Below are positions 42,933-51,452 of a DNA stretch of 64,000 nt, piece by piece (position 1 is the stretch's first letter; every line of letters starts with the position of its first letter). Source of the DNA: Sagittula sp048553715 (GTDB lineage: Bacteria; Pseudomonadota; Alphaproteobacteria; Rhodobacterales; Rhodobacteraceae). The notes under the pieces are model-generated. The model worked only from the letters and a program-made list of their open reading frames with translations, searched no databases and was not told the origin of the DNA. Location of the stretch: assembly GCF_048553715.1 (NCBI RefSeq), contig NZ_JBLZNC010000002.1, positions 1 to 64,000 of the forward strand, in the 5' to 3' direction. A program made the position numbers and the translations under genes.

Positions 42933-43898
42933 TCAGTTCAGGCCAAGCCAGCCATCCACGGTCTCGGCGTTCGCTTCCAGCCAGTCGGCCACGGTGGCAT
43001 CCATGTCCTGACCTTCGACAACCACCTGATAGGTCAGCTGCGACAGCGCATCCGCGTCCATCTCGATCGCGCCCAGAAAGGCCGCCGCCGCCGGGTTGCG
43101 TTCCTCAAGCGAGGTGGAATAGGCGACGGTCACGGTCTTGACCACATCGCCGGTGGTGATGGAGGATTTGTTGAACCAATCCGCATCCTCGTCGGGCTGG
43201 ATCATGGTGTATTGCGCCGGATCGTGGGCCGGTTCCTCGATCATGGTCACGTCATACAGCGCATGCACATAATGCGGCGAATAGCAGTAAAAGACGACGC
43301 CTTCCTCGTTTTCGATCGCGTCCTTCAGACGGGCATAGAACACCGCCTCGTCCTCGGTCGTGGGTTCAAGGAATGTCTCGATGCCGTAGTCGCGCACCTT
43401 GACCTTGTGCACATTGGTGGACGCCCAGCCCGATGCGCCAACCCAGATCTCGCCCATGCCGTCGCCATCGCTGTCAAACAGCGGCTGCGCCATCGGTGTC
43501 GCCAGATCAAAGATCGACGCGATCCCGTGTTTTTCTACCATATAGGTGGGGGTGCAGAACCCCGTCTTGCCCGCGTAGCTGCCGGTGGACAGGCCAACGG
43601 TGCCTTTGTCCTCGACATATTCCGCAACAAAGGACGCGTGGTTGGGCAGCCAGACATCGGGGTGAACGTCAATGTCACCGCGCCCGCCATCCATAGAGGC
43701 AAAGATCACCGCATTGGCCCCGGGGGCATAGCCCACCTCGCCGCCCAGACGGGTTTCGATCACCTGTCCGATGATGCGGCTCATGATGCGCGCGCCGGGC
43801 CAGCTGGGTTCGCCCACCATCACCTTTTCCTGTGCCGCCGCCGTCGACGCGACACCAAGCGCGAGCACCGCGCAGGCCGTGAATTTCACAATGTTCAT
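42933..43898 (-). CDS. Glycine-betaine-type ABC transporter substrate-binding protein
   Basis: The 321-residue periplasmic protein begins with a signal peptide (MNIVKFTACAVLALGVASTAAA, cut after 22). It is an OpuAC/ProX-type binding protein with VMVGEPSWPGARIM near the start, GDIDVHPDVWLPN and a Trp/Tyr-rich cage region including YCYSPHYVHALYD. Aromatic cages bind trimethylammonium or dimethylsulfonium groups. GGAGA precedes the ATG. It lies between the DUF1989-GcvT gene and the ATPase on the same strand. Confidence 0.88.
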   Translation of the reverse strand: MNIVKFTACAVLALGVASTAAAQEKVMVGEPSWPGARIMSRIIGQVIETRLGGEVGYAPGANAVIFASMDGGRGDIDVHPDVWLPNHASFVAEYVEDKGTVGLSTGSYAGKTGFCTPTYMVEKHGIASIFDLATPMAQPLFDSDGDGMGEIWVGASGWASTNVHKVKVRDYGIETFLEPTTEDEAVFYARLKDAIENEEGVVFYCYSPHYVHALYDVTMIEEPAHDPAQYTMIQPDEDADWFNKSSITTGDVVKTVTVAYSTSLEERNPAAAAFLGAIEMDADALSQLTYQVVVEGQDMDATVADWLEANAETVDGWLGLN

Positions 43899-43931
43899 GA
43901 TCTTTGTCTCCAGTTGGGGTGAATGCGCTTC

Positions 43932-46250
43932 TCAGGCGCGCGCCCGCTTACGTTGCGGGTCGATAAAGGGAATGTCGCAGACGGTGCCGCCCAGACGTTT
44001 CATGCGGCCATCCATCTGGCCGATCTCCAGCCGCCGGCCCGTGTCGGCATGTTCAACGCCCAAGCGCACAATCGCGATGGCGCATTCCAGCGACGGCGAC
44101 CGCGTGGCCGAGGTCACAACACCGACTTGGCGTTCGCCATCCAGCACCGGCGCGCCGTGATGCGGCACATCGGTCAGATCCAGCCGCATGCCGCGCAACA
44201 CGCGGCGCGGGTTTTCGGCATTGCGCATCAGCGCCGCCTTGCCGGTAAACTCGGGTTTTGTCAGATCGACGGCAAAGCCAAGCCCCGCCTCAAAGGCATC
44301 CACGCCCGGGGCGAATTCCGCATTGGCGGCGGCCAGTCCGGCCTCGATCCGGATGGTGCCGAGCGCCTCTGTCCCCATGGGGGTGACGCCGAATTCCTCG
44401 CCCGCCTCCATGATGGCGTCCCAGACCGCCAGCGCGTCGGACTGCGCGCAAAACACCTCGTAGCCCAGCTCGCCAGTGTAGCCCGAGCGCGCCAGCATAA
44501 ACGGTGCCCCCTCGCGGTCATGCAGCCGCGCCACAGTCACACCGAACCATTTCAGGTGATCCAGCGCGGGCACATTCGGTTGCGTAAAGGTAATTTTGCG
44601 CAGCAAGTCGCGGGATTTAGGGCCTTGGATGGCCAAATTCGGGAGCCCGCTGCCCATGTGGTGCACCCGCACCTGCAGCCCCATCTCATCGGCCAGTTCT
44701 TGCAACACGCGGCCGCTTTCCTCGGTGCCACAGCACCAGCGGAACAGATCATGGCCCAGACGGAACAGCGTGCCATCGTCAATCACCGTGCCCGCCTCGT
44801 CGCACATCAGCGTATAGGCACCCCGCCAGACCGCCATCTTGGCCACATTGCGTGTGGTCGCGCGCTGCAACAGCGTCTCGGCGTCGGGGCCGACGATGTC
44901 ATATTTGCGCAGGCTGCTCATGTCCTGCACCGTCACCGCCTCGCGGCAGGCCCAGTATTCGCCCAAAGCGCCGGTGGCTGGAAAATTCACCGGCACCCAA
45001 AGATCGCGGGCGGGGGCAAAATGCTGGGTCAGCGGCTCGAGCCGGTCATGAAAGGCCGAAGGCTGGCTGATCGTCATGGGGGCGTCTTCCTTCTCGCGCC
45101 ATGCCACAGCACAGCGAATGGGGGTCTCGGGGCGGTAGATCCGGACGTGCACATCCGTCGGGTTCCACCCGTTGATCGGATCAATATCGTCGGGACAAGC
45201 GGTGGAGACGGCGACCAGATCCTCCATCGCGCGCATGGTCACGTGATCGCCGGGCCGCGAATGGGATTCCTCGGTCATGATCTGGTGGCTGTTCGGGTCG
45301 ATCCATGTGTTCCAAAAGAAGTTGATCGCGGGCCAGGCCGATCGCCGCCCCACCCCGAACGGGTCCAGCGCGGCAGAGATATTGTCCGAACAGTTCACAT
45401 GCCCGGGAAAGCCGCGATCCTCATAGCCGCGCGCCGTGCAGGCCAGCCCATAGGTGTCGTGCCGCCCGCAGGTGTCCTGCACCACGTTCAACAGCGGCCG
45501 CATTTCTTGGTCAAAGAACTTGTCCAGCACGCCCGGACCGGGATAGGCGCGGCGCACCATCGACCGCGTGGCGGTGCCGTCGATCATCCACTCCTTGCCC
45601 TGTTGCAAACCGTCGGCGCGAAACGCGGTGAAATCGGAACATTGCTGACCTGCCACATCAATGATCTGCACATATTCGCCGCGCCGCAGCTCATAGGCCT
45701 GTGCCGTGCCACGGGTGACGGTGAATTCCTCGCGCACGTCGCCCAGCAAGGGCGGCAAGCGGTCCGCCGCGTCCTTGGCCGGTTGATGGATGACATCCAC
45801 CAGACCGATATGCGCGCCCGTCACCAGCGCGTCCTGCTCCAAGGGGTTCAGTAGCCAGACCGTCACATTGGCCGTGCTGCGCAGGATCAACGGCTCATCA
45901 CCCGATGCGAGCTCTGCCGCGCGCAGGCCGTCCAGATCCCCGCCACAGGCGGTGACCCAACCGATCAGCTCGGCCACGTCACAGCCTGCGAACTGTGGCA
46001 CCGCCTGCCCCGCCAACCCCAAAGCCGCCAGCGCGTCCCCGCCGCGCCCGTCAAAGGCCAGCATCTGAACCTGCGTCCCGTCGGTGGCCAGCGACAGCAA
46101 ATCCCCCGCCCCCAGCGTCAGCCGCAGCGCGCCGCGTGGCACCAGCGGGTGACGGCGCGGGGCTGTGGGCGATGGAAAGCCCGCAAAGCGCCGCCCCTGC
46201 GCCACAGACCCCACGTTCCGGAATTCGCGTAAGACATCATAGCGTGTCAT
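43932..46250 (-). CDS. DUF1989-GcvT fusion, candidate folate-dependent demethylase
   Basis: The 772-residue protein joins a DUF1989 (urea-carboxylase-associated) domain at about 176-365, with Cys204, His264 and Cys287 as possible metal ligands, to a GcvT-type THF-binding aminomethyltransferase domain at about 395-770. The GcvT acidic motif is kept (TVIDDGTLFRL) and GGARSGYTGELGYEVF-like residues follow. Residues 1-150 look like a weak second copy of the DUF1989 fold. Unlike the three dehydrogenases nearby it has no FAD domain. It is first in an operon with a betaine-type importer and faces a LacI gene across twin operators. The function is unknown; methyl transfer from an imported methylated compound to THF is inferred. 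Confidence 0.8.
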   Translation of the reverse strand: MTRYDVLREFRNVGSVAQGRRFAGFPSPTAPRRHPLVPRGALRLTLGAGDLLSLATDGTQVQMLAFDGRGGDALAALGLAGQAVPQFAGCDVAELIGWVTACGGDLDGLRAAELASGDEPLILRSTANVTVWLLNPLEQDALVTGAHIGLVDVIHQPAKDAADRLPPLLGDVREEFTVTRGTAQAYELRRGEYVQIIDVAGQQCSDFTAFRADGLQQGKEWMIDGTATRSMVRRAYPGPGVLDKFFDQEMRPLLNVVQDTCGRHDTYGLACTARGYEDRGFPGHVNCSDNISAALDPFGVGRRSAWPAINFFWNTWIDPNSHQIMTEESHSRPGDHVTMRAMEDLVAVSTACPDDIDPINGWNPTDVHVRIYRPETPIRCAVAWREKEDAPMTISQPSAFHDRLEPLTQHFAPARDLWVPVNFPATGALGEYWACREAVTVQDMSSLRKYDIVGPDAETLLQRATTRNVAKMAVWRGAYTLMCDEAGTVIDDGTLFRLGHDLFRWCCGTEESGRVLQELADEMGLQVRVHHMGSGLPNLAIQGPKSRDLLRKITFTQPNVPALDHLKWFGVTVARLHDREGAPFMLARSGYTGELGYEVFCAQSDALAVWDAIMEAGEEFGVTPMGTEALGTIRIEAGLAAANAEFAPGVDAFEAGLGFAVDLTKPEFTGKAALMRNAENPRRVLRGMRLDLTDVPHHGAPVLDGERQVGVVTSATRSPSLECAIAIVRLGVEHADTGRRLEIGQMDGRMKRLGGTVCDIPFIDPQRKRARA

Positions 46251-46271
46251 CGGTTTGACCTGATTCTTGTC

Positions 46272-46307
46272 ATGTAACTAGTTACATCGTCACTGTAACC
46301 GGTTACA
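46272..46307. promoter_or_regulatory. Twin LacI-family operators
   Basis: ATGTAACTAGTTACAT (46272-46287) and TGTAACCGGTTACA (46294-46307) are perfect palindromes with the same TGTAAC/GTTACA arms. Their centres are 21 bases apart, two helical turns. They lie in the short divergent region between the fusion gene (start 46250) and the LacI gene (start 46385). Confidence 0.85.
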
Positions 46308-46384
46308 CCCGTCAAGACTCTTTGCTAATTCTGTCAAAACCGGCGACAACTGCTGCTGGAACGAACACGAACGGACAAAAACCG

Positions 46385-47398
46385 ATGCAAAAAGAGGCAG
46401 CGCGTAAACGGGCCAATCTCCGGGACGTGGCCGAGGCAGCGGGCGTCTCCGTCGCCACTGTCAGCCGCGTGATGAACACCCCCGACAGCGTGGCCAAGAC
46501 CACACGCGCCCGCGTCGAAGCGGCCATGGCGCAGCTGCACTGGACCCCAAGCGCCGCCGCCCGTGCGATCAACTCTGGCCGGACGCGTTTTGTCGGCGCT
46601 CTGGTGCCCACGCTGGACGCCGATATCTTTGCCCGCGTGATTGCCAATCTCGAAAGCCAGCTCGCCACACACGGCTTGTCACTGGTGGTCGCCACCACAG
46701 GCGGCCTGCCGCAGGTCGAGGCGCAAAAGGCCAAGGCCCTGCTCGACATCGGGGCCGAGGGTCTGGTGGTCTCAGGCGCCTCTCATGCGGATGACTTCTA
46801 TGCGCTGATCGCGCGCAGCCGGCTGCCGGCCATCTCGACCTCGTGGTACGAGCCGGAATTCGTCCTGCCCACCGTGGGCTACGACAACAAGGCCGCCGCC
46901 CTTCTGGCGCTGACGCATCTGACCGATCTGGGCCACAGCCGCATTGCCGTGCTGCACGGACCACTGGCCACCAATGACAGAACCGGCGCACGGGTCAGGG
47001 CGCTGCAGGCCCACACAGATCAGCTCAGCTATCATCCCGCCGAGATGACCATCGCCGGGGCCTGTGCCGGTGCGGCCCGCCTGCTCGACAGCGCCCCCGC
47101 CACGCGGCCCACCGCTGTGATGTGCATGTCCGACCTTCTGGCCACCGGCCTGATTTACGAATGCCAGCGGCGCGGCGTGCAGGTGCCACGGGATCTGTCG
47201 ATCGTCAGCACCGATGACCTGCCCGCCTCGGCACATCTGGTGCCTGCGCTGACCACGGTGCATTTGCCGGTGGACATCATGGGGCGGCGCGCGGCGGATG
47301 CCATCGCGGGCTGGGTCGAACACCACCAGCGCCCCGCCGATCAACTGCTGGACATTGCCCTGATGGTGCGCGACAGCACCGCCCCGCCGCGGCCATAA
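46385..47398 (+). CDS. LacI-family transcriptional regulator
   Basis: The 337-residue repressor has the LacI helix-turn-helix at 11-31 (NLRDVAEAAGVSVATVSRVMN) with the hinge soon after, and a periplasmic-binding-like effector domain (RFVGALVPTLDADIF..., GLVVSGASH, STDDLP). Two perfect palindromic operators lie upstream in the divergent region, so it very likely controls itself and the DUF1989-GcvT and transporter operon. The ATG at 46385 is chosen because the upstream part of the frame starts with TTG and lacks family features. The effector is unknown. Confidence 0.9.
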   Translation: MQKEAARKRANLRDVAEAAGVSVATVSRVMNTPDSVAKTTRARVEAAMAQLHWTPSAAARAINSGRTRFVGALVPTLDADIFARVIANLESQLATHGLSLVVATTGGLPQVEAQKAKALLDIGAEGLVVSGASHADDFYALIARSRLPAISTSWYEPEFVLPTVGYDNKAAALLALTHLTDLGHSRIAVLHGPLATNDRTGARVRALQAHTDQLSYHPAEMTIAGACAGAARLLDSAPATRPTAVMCMSDLLATGLIYECQRRGVQVPRDLSIVSTDDLPASAHLVPALTTVHLPVDIMGRRAADAIAGWVEHHQRPADQLLDIALMVRDSTAPPRP

Positions 47399-47428
47399 AA
47401 AAGGCCGCGGCACAAGCGCGCCACGGCC
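47397..47428 (-). terminator. Rho-independent terminator after guaB
   Basis: On the minus strand GGCCGTGG and CCGCGGCC form an 8-bp stem with one mismatch, followed by six T. It sits 23 bases beyond the guaB stop and overlaps the end of the LacI gene. Confidence 0.75.
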
Positions 47429-47450
47429 CTGTCTGCATCACCCAGCCGGA

Positions 47451-48899
47451 TCAGCCGATCCGGTAGTTCGGGCTTTCACGCGTGATCTGCACGTCATGGA
47501 CGTGGCTTTCCTTCAGACCCGCGCCGGTGATCTTCACAAAGTTGGCGTTTTTGCGCATGTCATCGACCGTGGCATTGCCGGTGTAGCCCATGGCCGCGCG
47601 CAGACCGCCCACCAGCTGATGGATCACGGTGCCAGCCGGCCCTTTGTAGGGCACCTGTCCCTCGATGCCCTCGGGCACCAGCTTGTCGCTGGCCGCGTCT
47701 TTCTGGAAGTAACGATCGGCAGAGCCGCGCGCCATCGCGCCCAAGGACCCCATCCCGCGATAGGACTTGAACGACCGCCCCTGATACAGGATCACCTCGC
47801 CCGGGCTTTCATCGGTGCCCGCAATCATTGAACCGACCATGGCGCAAGACGCCCCGGCGGCAATGGCTTTGGCAAAATCGCCCGAGAACTTGATGCCGCC
47901 GTCGGCGATCACCGGCACATCGCCCGCCTCGCGCGCGCAATCCATGATTGCGGTCAACTGCGGCACACCCACACCGGCGACCATGCGCGTGGTGCAGATC
48001 GACCCCGGACCGATGCCGACCTTCACCGCATCCGCGCCCGCGTTGATCAGCGCGCGGGTCGCCTCGGCGGTGGCGACGTTGCCTGCGATCACCTGCACCT
48101 CGTTGGACAGGGATTTGACGCGGGTCACAGCTTCCAGCACGCCAGCGGAATGGCCATGCGCCGTGTCGACCACCAGCACGTCCACGCCGGAATCCACCAA
48201 TGCGCCAGAGCGTTCAAAGCCCGCATCGCCCACGCCGGTTGCCGCAGCCACCCGCAGGCGGCCCAGATCATCCTTGCAGGCGGTGGGGTTCAGAACCGCC
48301 TTTTCGGTGTCTTTCAGCGTCAGAAGACCGGTCAGCTTGCCATCCTTGTCGGTGACCAGCAGCTTTTCGATCCGGCGCGCGCGCATCAGGCTGATCGCCT
48401 CTTCGCGGTCCGCCGGTTCGTGCAGAATCGCCAGATTGTCGGTGGTCATCATGACCCGCACCGGCGTGTCATCCTGCTGGGCAAAGCGCATGTCGCGGTT
48501 GGTGACAATCCCCACAACACGGCGATTTTCGTCCACCACCGGAAAGCCGCTGAACCCGTAGCGTTCAATCAGCGCCTTGGCATCCGCCAAGGTCTGATCG
48601 GGCGTCAGCGTGACAGGATTGTAAACGATGCCGGATTCGAACCGTTTGACCCGGCGCACTTCGCGGGCCTGCGTTTCCACATCAAGGTTCTTGTGGATCA
48701 CCCCCATGCCACCGGCCTGCGCCATGGTGATGGCCATGCGGCTTTCGGTGACGGTATCCATCGCCGAAGACAGCAGCGGAATGTTGAGCGTGATCGCCCG
48801 CGTCACCCGTGTCCGTGTGTCCGCCGTCGACGGCAGCACGCTGGACGCGGCGGGAACAAGCAGTACATCGTCGAAGGTCAGCGCCTCGCGAATCTCCAT
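47451..48899 (-). CDS. guaB: Inosine-5'-monophosphate dehydrogenase
   Basis: It oxidises IMP to XMP with NAD, the entry step to guanine nucleotides. The 482-residue protein has the TIM-barrel start (ALTFDDVLLVPA), two CBS domains (about 95-210), the catalytic Cys in GIGPGSICTTRMVAG, the DGGIKFSGDFAKA phosphate site, MVGSMIAGTDESPGE and the RYFQ flap. The start at 48899 has AGGAG nine bases upstream; upstream extension shows no family residues. It is transcribed alone. Confidence 0.97.
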   Translation of the reverse strand: MEIREALTFDDVLLVPAASSVLPSTADTRTRVTRAITLNIPLLSSAMDTVTESRMAITMAQAGGMGVIHKNLDVETQAREVRRVKRFESGIVYNPVTLTPDQTLADAKALIERYGFSGFPVVDENRRVVGIVTNRDMRFAQQDDTPVRVMMTTDNLAILHEPADREEAISLMRARRIEKLLVTDKDGKLTGLLTLKDTEKAVLNPTACKDDLGRLRVAAATGVGDAGFERSGALVDSGVDVLVVDTAHGHSAGVLEAVTRVKSLSNEVQVIAGNVATAEATRALINAGADAVKVGIGPGSICTTRMVAGVGVPQLTAIMDCAREAGDVPVIADGGIKFSGDFAKAIAAGASCAMVGSMIAGTDESPGEVILYQGRSFKSYRGMGSLGAMARGSADRYFQKDAASDKLVPEGIEGQVPYKGPAGTVIHQLVGGLRAAMGYTGNATVDDMRKNANFVKITGAGLKESHVHDVQITRESPNYRIG

Positions 48900-49093
48900 G
48901 GCAGGGGCTCCTGTGCAGAGGGTTCGGTTGGCACGTCCCTTTCTCATGCCCCGAGGGAAATGGAAAGGGCGAAATGGCCGCAGATGGCGATCAAACGCCG
49001 CGCCTTGTGTTCTTGGCACGCCATAGCTGCGCGGCGATCCCCCCTTGCACAGCCCTCGCCCGCGCGCCACCCTGCGCTGCGAAAGGAACCCCC

Positions 49094-50047
49094 ATGTCCC
49101 ACAGCTATGACACCGGCCGTCTGAACCTGCCCTTCACCGGCATCTGCACCTTCGCCCGCAGCCCCTATCAACCCGACTGGCAGGCGCTGGACACGGATGT
49201 GGCGGTGCTGGGCGCGCCCTTTGACGCGGGCACCCAGTGGCGGGCCGGTGCGCGCTTTGGCCCGCGCGCCATCCGCGAGGCATCGACACTGTTCAGCTTT
49301 GGCCACAGCGGCGCCTATGACCACGAGGATGATATAACATACCTCGAAGGTGTGCAGATCACCGATATGGGCGATGCCGACATCATCCACACCGACACCG
49401 ACCAGAGCCACGCCAACATCCGCGCCGGGGTCGAGGCGGCACTGGCTGCAGGCGCGCTGCCCGTCACGCTTGGCGGGGACCATTCGATCAACATCCCCTG
49501 CATCGAGGCTTTCGAGGGCCAGCCGCCCTTTCACATCCTGCAAATCGACGCCCATCTGGATTTCGTCGATGAACGCCACGGGGTGACACGCGGTCACGGC
49601 AATCCGATGCGCCGCGCCGCCGAGAAACCCTATGTCACGGGGCTGACGCAGGTGGGCATCCGCAACGTGTCATCGACCGCACGCGACGGGTATGAGGACG
49701 CGCGCCGCTTTGGCTCGGACATCGTGTCGGTGCGCCAGGCCCGTGAGCTTGGCCCGCATGGGGTGGCCAGCCTGATCCCCGCCCGCACGCCGGTCTATAT
49801 CACCATCGACATCGACGCCTTCTGCCCCTCGATCGCGCCCGGCACCGGCACCCCCAGCCATGGCGGTTTCCTGTATTACGAGGTACTGGAACTGCTGCAG
49901 CATGTGGCCCGCAGCCATGACGTCATCGGCATCGATCTGGTAGAGGTCGCGCCCGATTACGACCCCACAGGGTCAACCTCGATCCTTGCGGCGCAGCTTT
50001 TGCTGAACCTTTTGGGGTTTGTCTTCCACGCCCGCCGCGAAAGCTGA
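49094..50047 (+). CDS. Agmatinase-family ureohydrolase
   Basis: The 317-residue manganese enzyme hydrolyses a guanidino group to urea. Metal-binding motifs are GGDHS, DAHLDF and DIDAFCPS, the last with Cys-Pro-Ser where agmatinases more often have LDP. The RAGARFGPRAIREAS segment is typical. Agmatinase (SpeB), guanidinobutyrase or another guanidino hydrolase are all possible; the sequence does not decide. AAAGGA precedes the ATG at 49094. Divergent from guaB. Confidence 0.85.
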   Translation: MSHSYDTGRLNLPFTGICTFARSPYQPDWQALDTDVAVLGAPFDAGTQWRAGARFGPRAIREASTLFSFGHSGAYDHEDDITYLEGVQITDMGDADIIHTDTDQSHANIRAGVEAALAAGALPVTLGGDHSINIPCIEAFEGQPPFHILQIDAHLDFVDERHGVTRGHGNPMRRAAEKPYVTGLTQVGIRNVSSTARDGYEDARRFGSDIVSVRQARELGPHGVASLIPARTPVYITIDIDAFCPSIAPGTGTPSHGGFLYYEVLELLQHVARSHDVIGIDLVEVAPDYDPTGSTSILAAQLLLNLLGFVFHARRES

Positions 50048-50063
50048 AATCCACGGCATCCGG

Positions 50064-50077
50064 TTGATCCCGATCAA
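50064..50077. promoter_or_regulatory. FNR/FnrL-type box
   Basis: TTGAT-CCCG-ATCAA matches the FNR/FnrL consensus TTGAT-N4-ATCAA exactly. It is centred about 125 bases before the CoA-transferase start. No promoter elements downstream of it are obvious. Confidence 0.6.
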
Positions 50078-50195
50078 GGACATCGGCCGGTTTCTGCCGC
50101 AGTGCGGCACGGCAGGCCGTCTGCCCCCTTGTCGTCACGGGGATGAAACGCTTTGCTGACAGAAAACAGGCAACCACAGGCAGGAGACCGCTCCG

Positions 50196-51344
50196 ATGAC
50201 AGCCCCGCTTTCAGGATACACCATCCTAGATCTGACCCATGTTCTGGCGGGTCCGTTCTGCACCATGACCCTGTCTGATCTGGGCGCAAATGTTATCAAG
50301 GTCGAACCGCCCCGCACCGGCGACGACACCCGCGCCTTTCCCCCGTTCAAGGACGGCAAATCCGCCTATTTCGCGGCCATCAACCACGGCAAGAAATCCA
50401 TTGCCCTGAACCTCAAGGACGACGCCGACCGCGCGATCTTTGAACGGCTGCTGGCGCGTGCCGATGCGGTGGTGGAAAACTACCGCCCCGGCGTGATGGA
50501 CCGTCTGGGTTACGGGTGGGAGGCGCTGCACGCCCGCTATCCCCGGCTCGTCTACGGCGCGGTGTCGGGCTTTGGCCACAGCGGGCCGGACAGCAAACGC
50601 CCCGCCTATGACATGGTGGTGCAGGCGCGCGGCGGGGTGATGTCCATCACCGGCGAGGCGGGCCGCGAGCCAGTGCGCGTGGGCGCGTCGATTGGCGATA
50701 TCATCGCGGGCATGTATCTGACGCAGGGCATTCTGGCCGCGCTGATGGACCGCGACCGCAGCGGCGTGGGGCGCAAGATCGACGTGGCCATGCTCGACAG
50801 CATTCTGGCCGTTCTGGAACACGCGGTCGCGCTGACCACCACCACCGGCAAGGCCCCCGGCCCCACCGGCGCGCGCCACCCGTCGATCACCCCGTTCGAG
50901 ACCTTCCATGCCTCGGACGGGCTGTTTGTGATCGCCGCAGGCAACGACAAGCTGTTTGAAAAGCTCTGCATCACGCTGAACCTGCCACTGGCGGATGATC
51001 CCCGCTTTGCCACCAACCCCGCGCGCTGCGACAACGCGCGGCTGCTCAAACGCCTGATCGAGGCGGTCACGCTGGGCGACACCTGCGCCGCATGGATCGC
51101 CAAGCTGACGGCGGCAGGCATTCCAACCGGCCCGATCCAGACCATCGACCAAGTGCTGAAGGACCCGCAAATTCTGGCGCGCAACATGGTGGTTGATGTG
51201 CTCGACCGCAACGGGCGGCAGGCCTACAAGGCCGCAGGCAATCCCATCAAGATGACCGATGCGCCTGACCCCACCTCGCGCGGGCCGGCCCCCGATCTGG
51301 ACGGCAACCGCGGGGAAATCCTGCGCTGGCTGGAACAGGGCTGA
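50196..51344 (+). CDS. CaiB/BaiF-family (class III) CoA transferase
   Basis: The 382-residue enzyme moves CoA between carboxylic acids. Family marks are LDLTHVLAGPFCTMTLSDLGANVIKVEPP at the start, the VVENYRPGVMDRLGYG block, YDMVVQARGGVMSITGE and the PFETFHASDGLFVIAAGND region. The catalytic Asp lies in the family's usual Asp-Met position (AYDMVVQ). AGGAGA precedes the ATG. It is alone, in the same direction as the corrinoid-activator-like gene, with an FNR-type box upstream. Substrate unknown. Confidence 0.9.
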   Translation: MTAPLSGYTILDLTHVLAGPFCTMTLSDLGANVIKVEPPRTGDDTRAFPPFKDGKSAYFAAINHGKKSIALNLKDDADRAIFERLLARADAVVENYRPGVMDRLGYGWEALHARYPRLVYGAVSGFGHSGPDSKRPAYDMVVQARGGVMSITGEAGREPVRVGASIGDIIAGMYLTQGILAALMDRDRSGVGRKIDVAMLDSILAVLEHAVALTTTTGKAPGPTGARHPSITPFETFHASDGLFVIAAGNDKLFEKLCITLNLPLADDPRFATNPARCDNARLLKRLIEAVTLGDTCAAWIAKLTAAGIPTGPIQTIDQVLKDPQILARNMVVDVLDRNGRQAYKAAGNPIKMTDAPDPTSRGPAPDLDGNRGEILRWLEQG

Positions 51345-51452
51345 CCTCCGCAGCACATCGGCCATGACGGTTTCATGTCGCAGCCTGTCGGGTTGGCGCT
51401 TTTCCTTTTGCGGCGAATGGCTATGTTCGCCCGCAGACGTCAGGAGCCGCCC

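Noticed and set aside
43932..46250. Annotation of the fusion protein as DMSP demethylase DmdA or plain GcvT
   Set aside because: The GcvT half is compatible, but the DUF1989 half and overall length differ from both, so neither name is supported.
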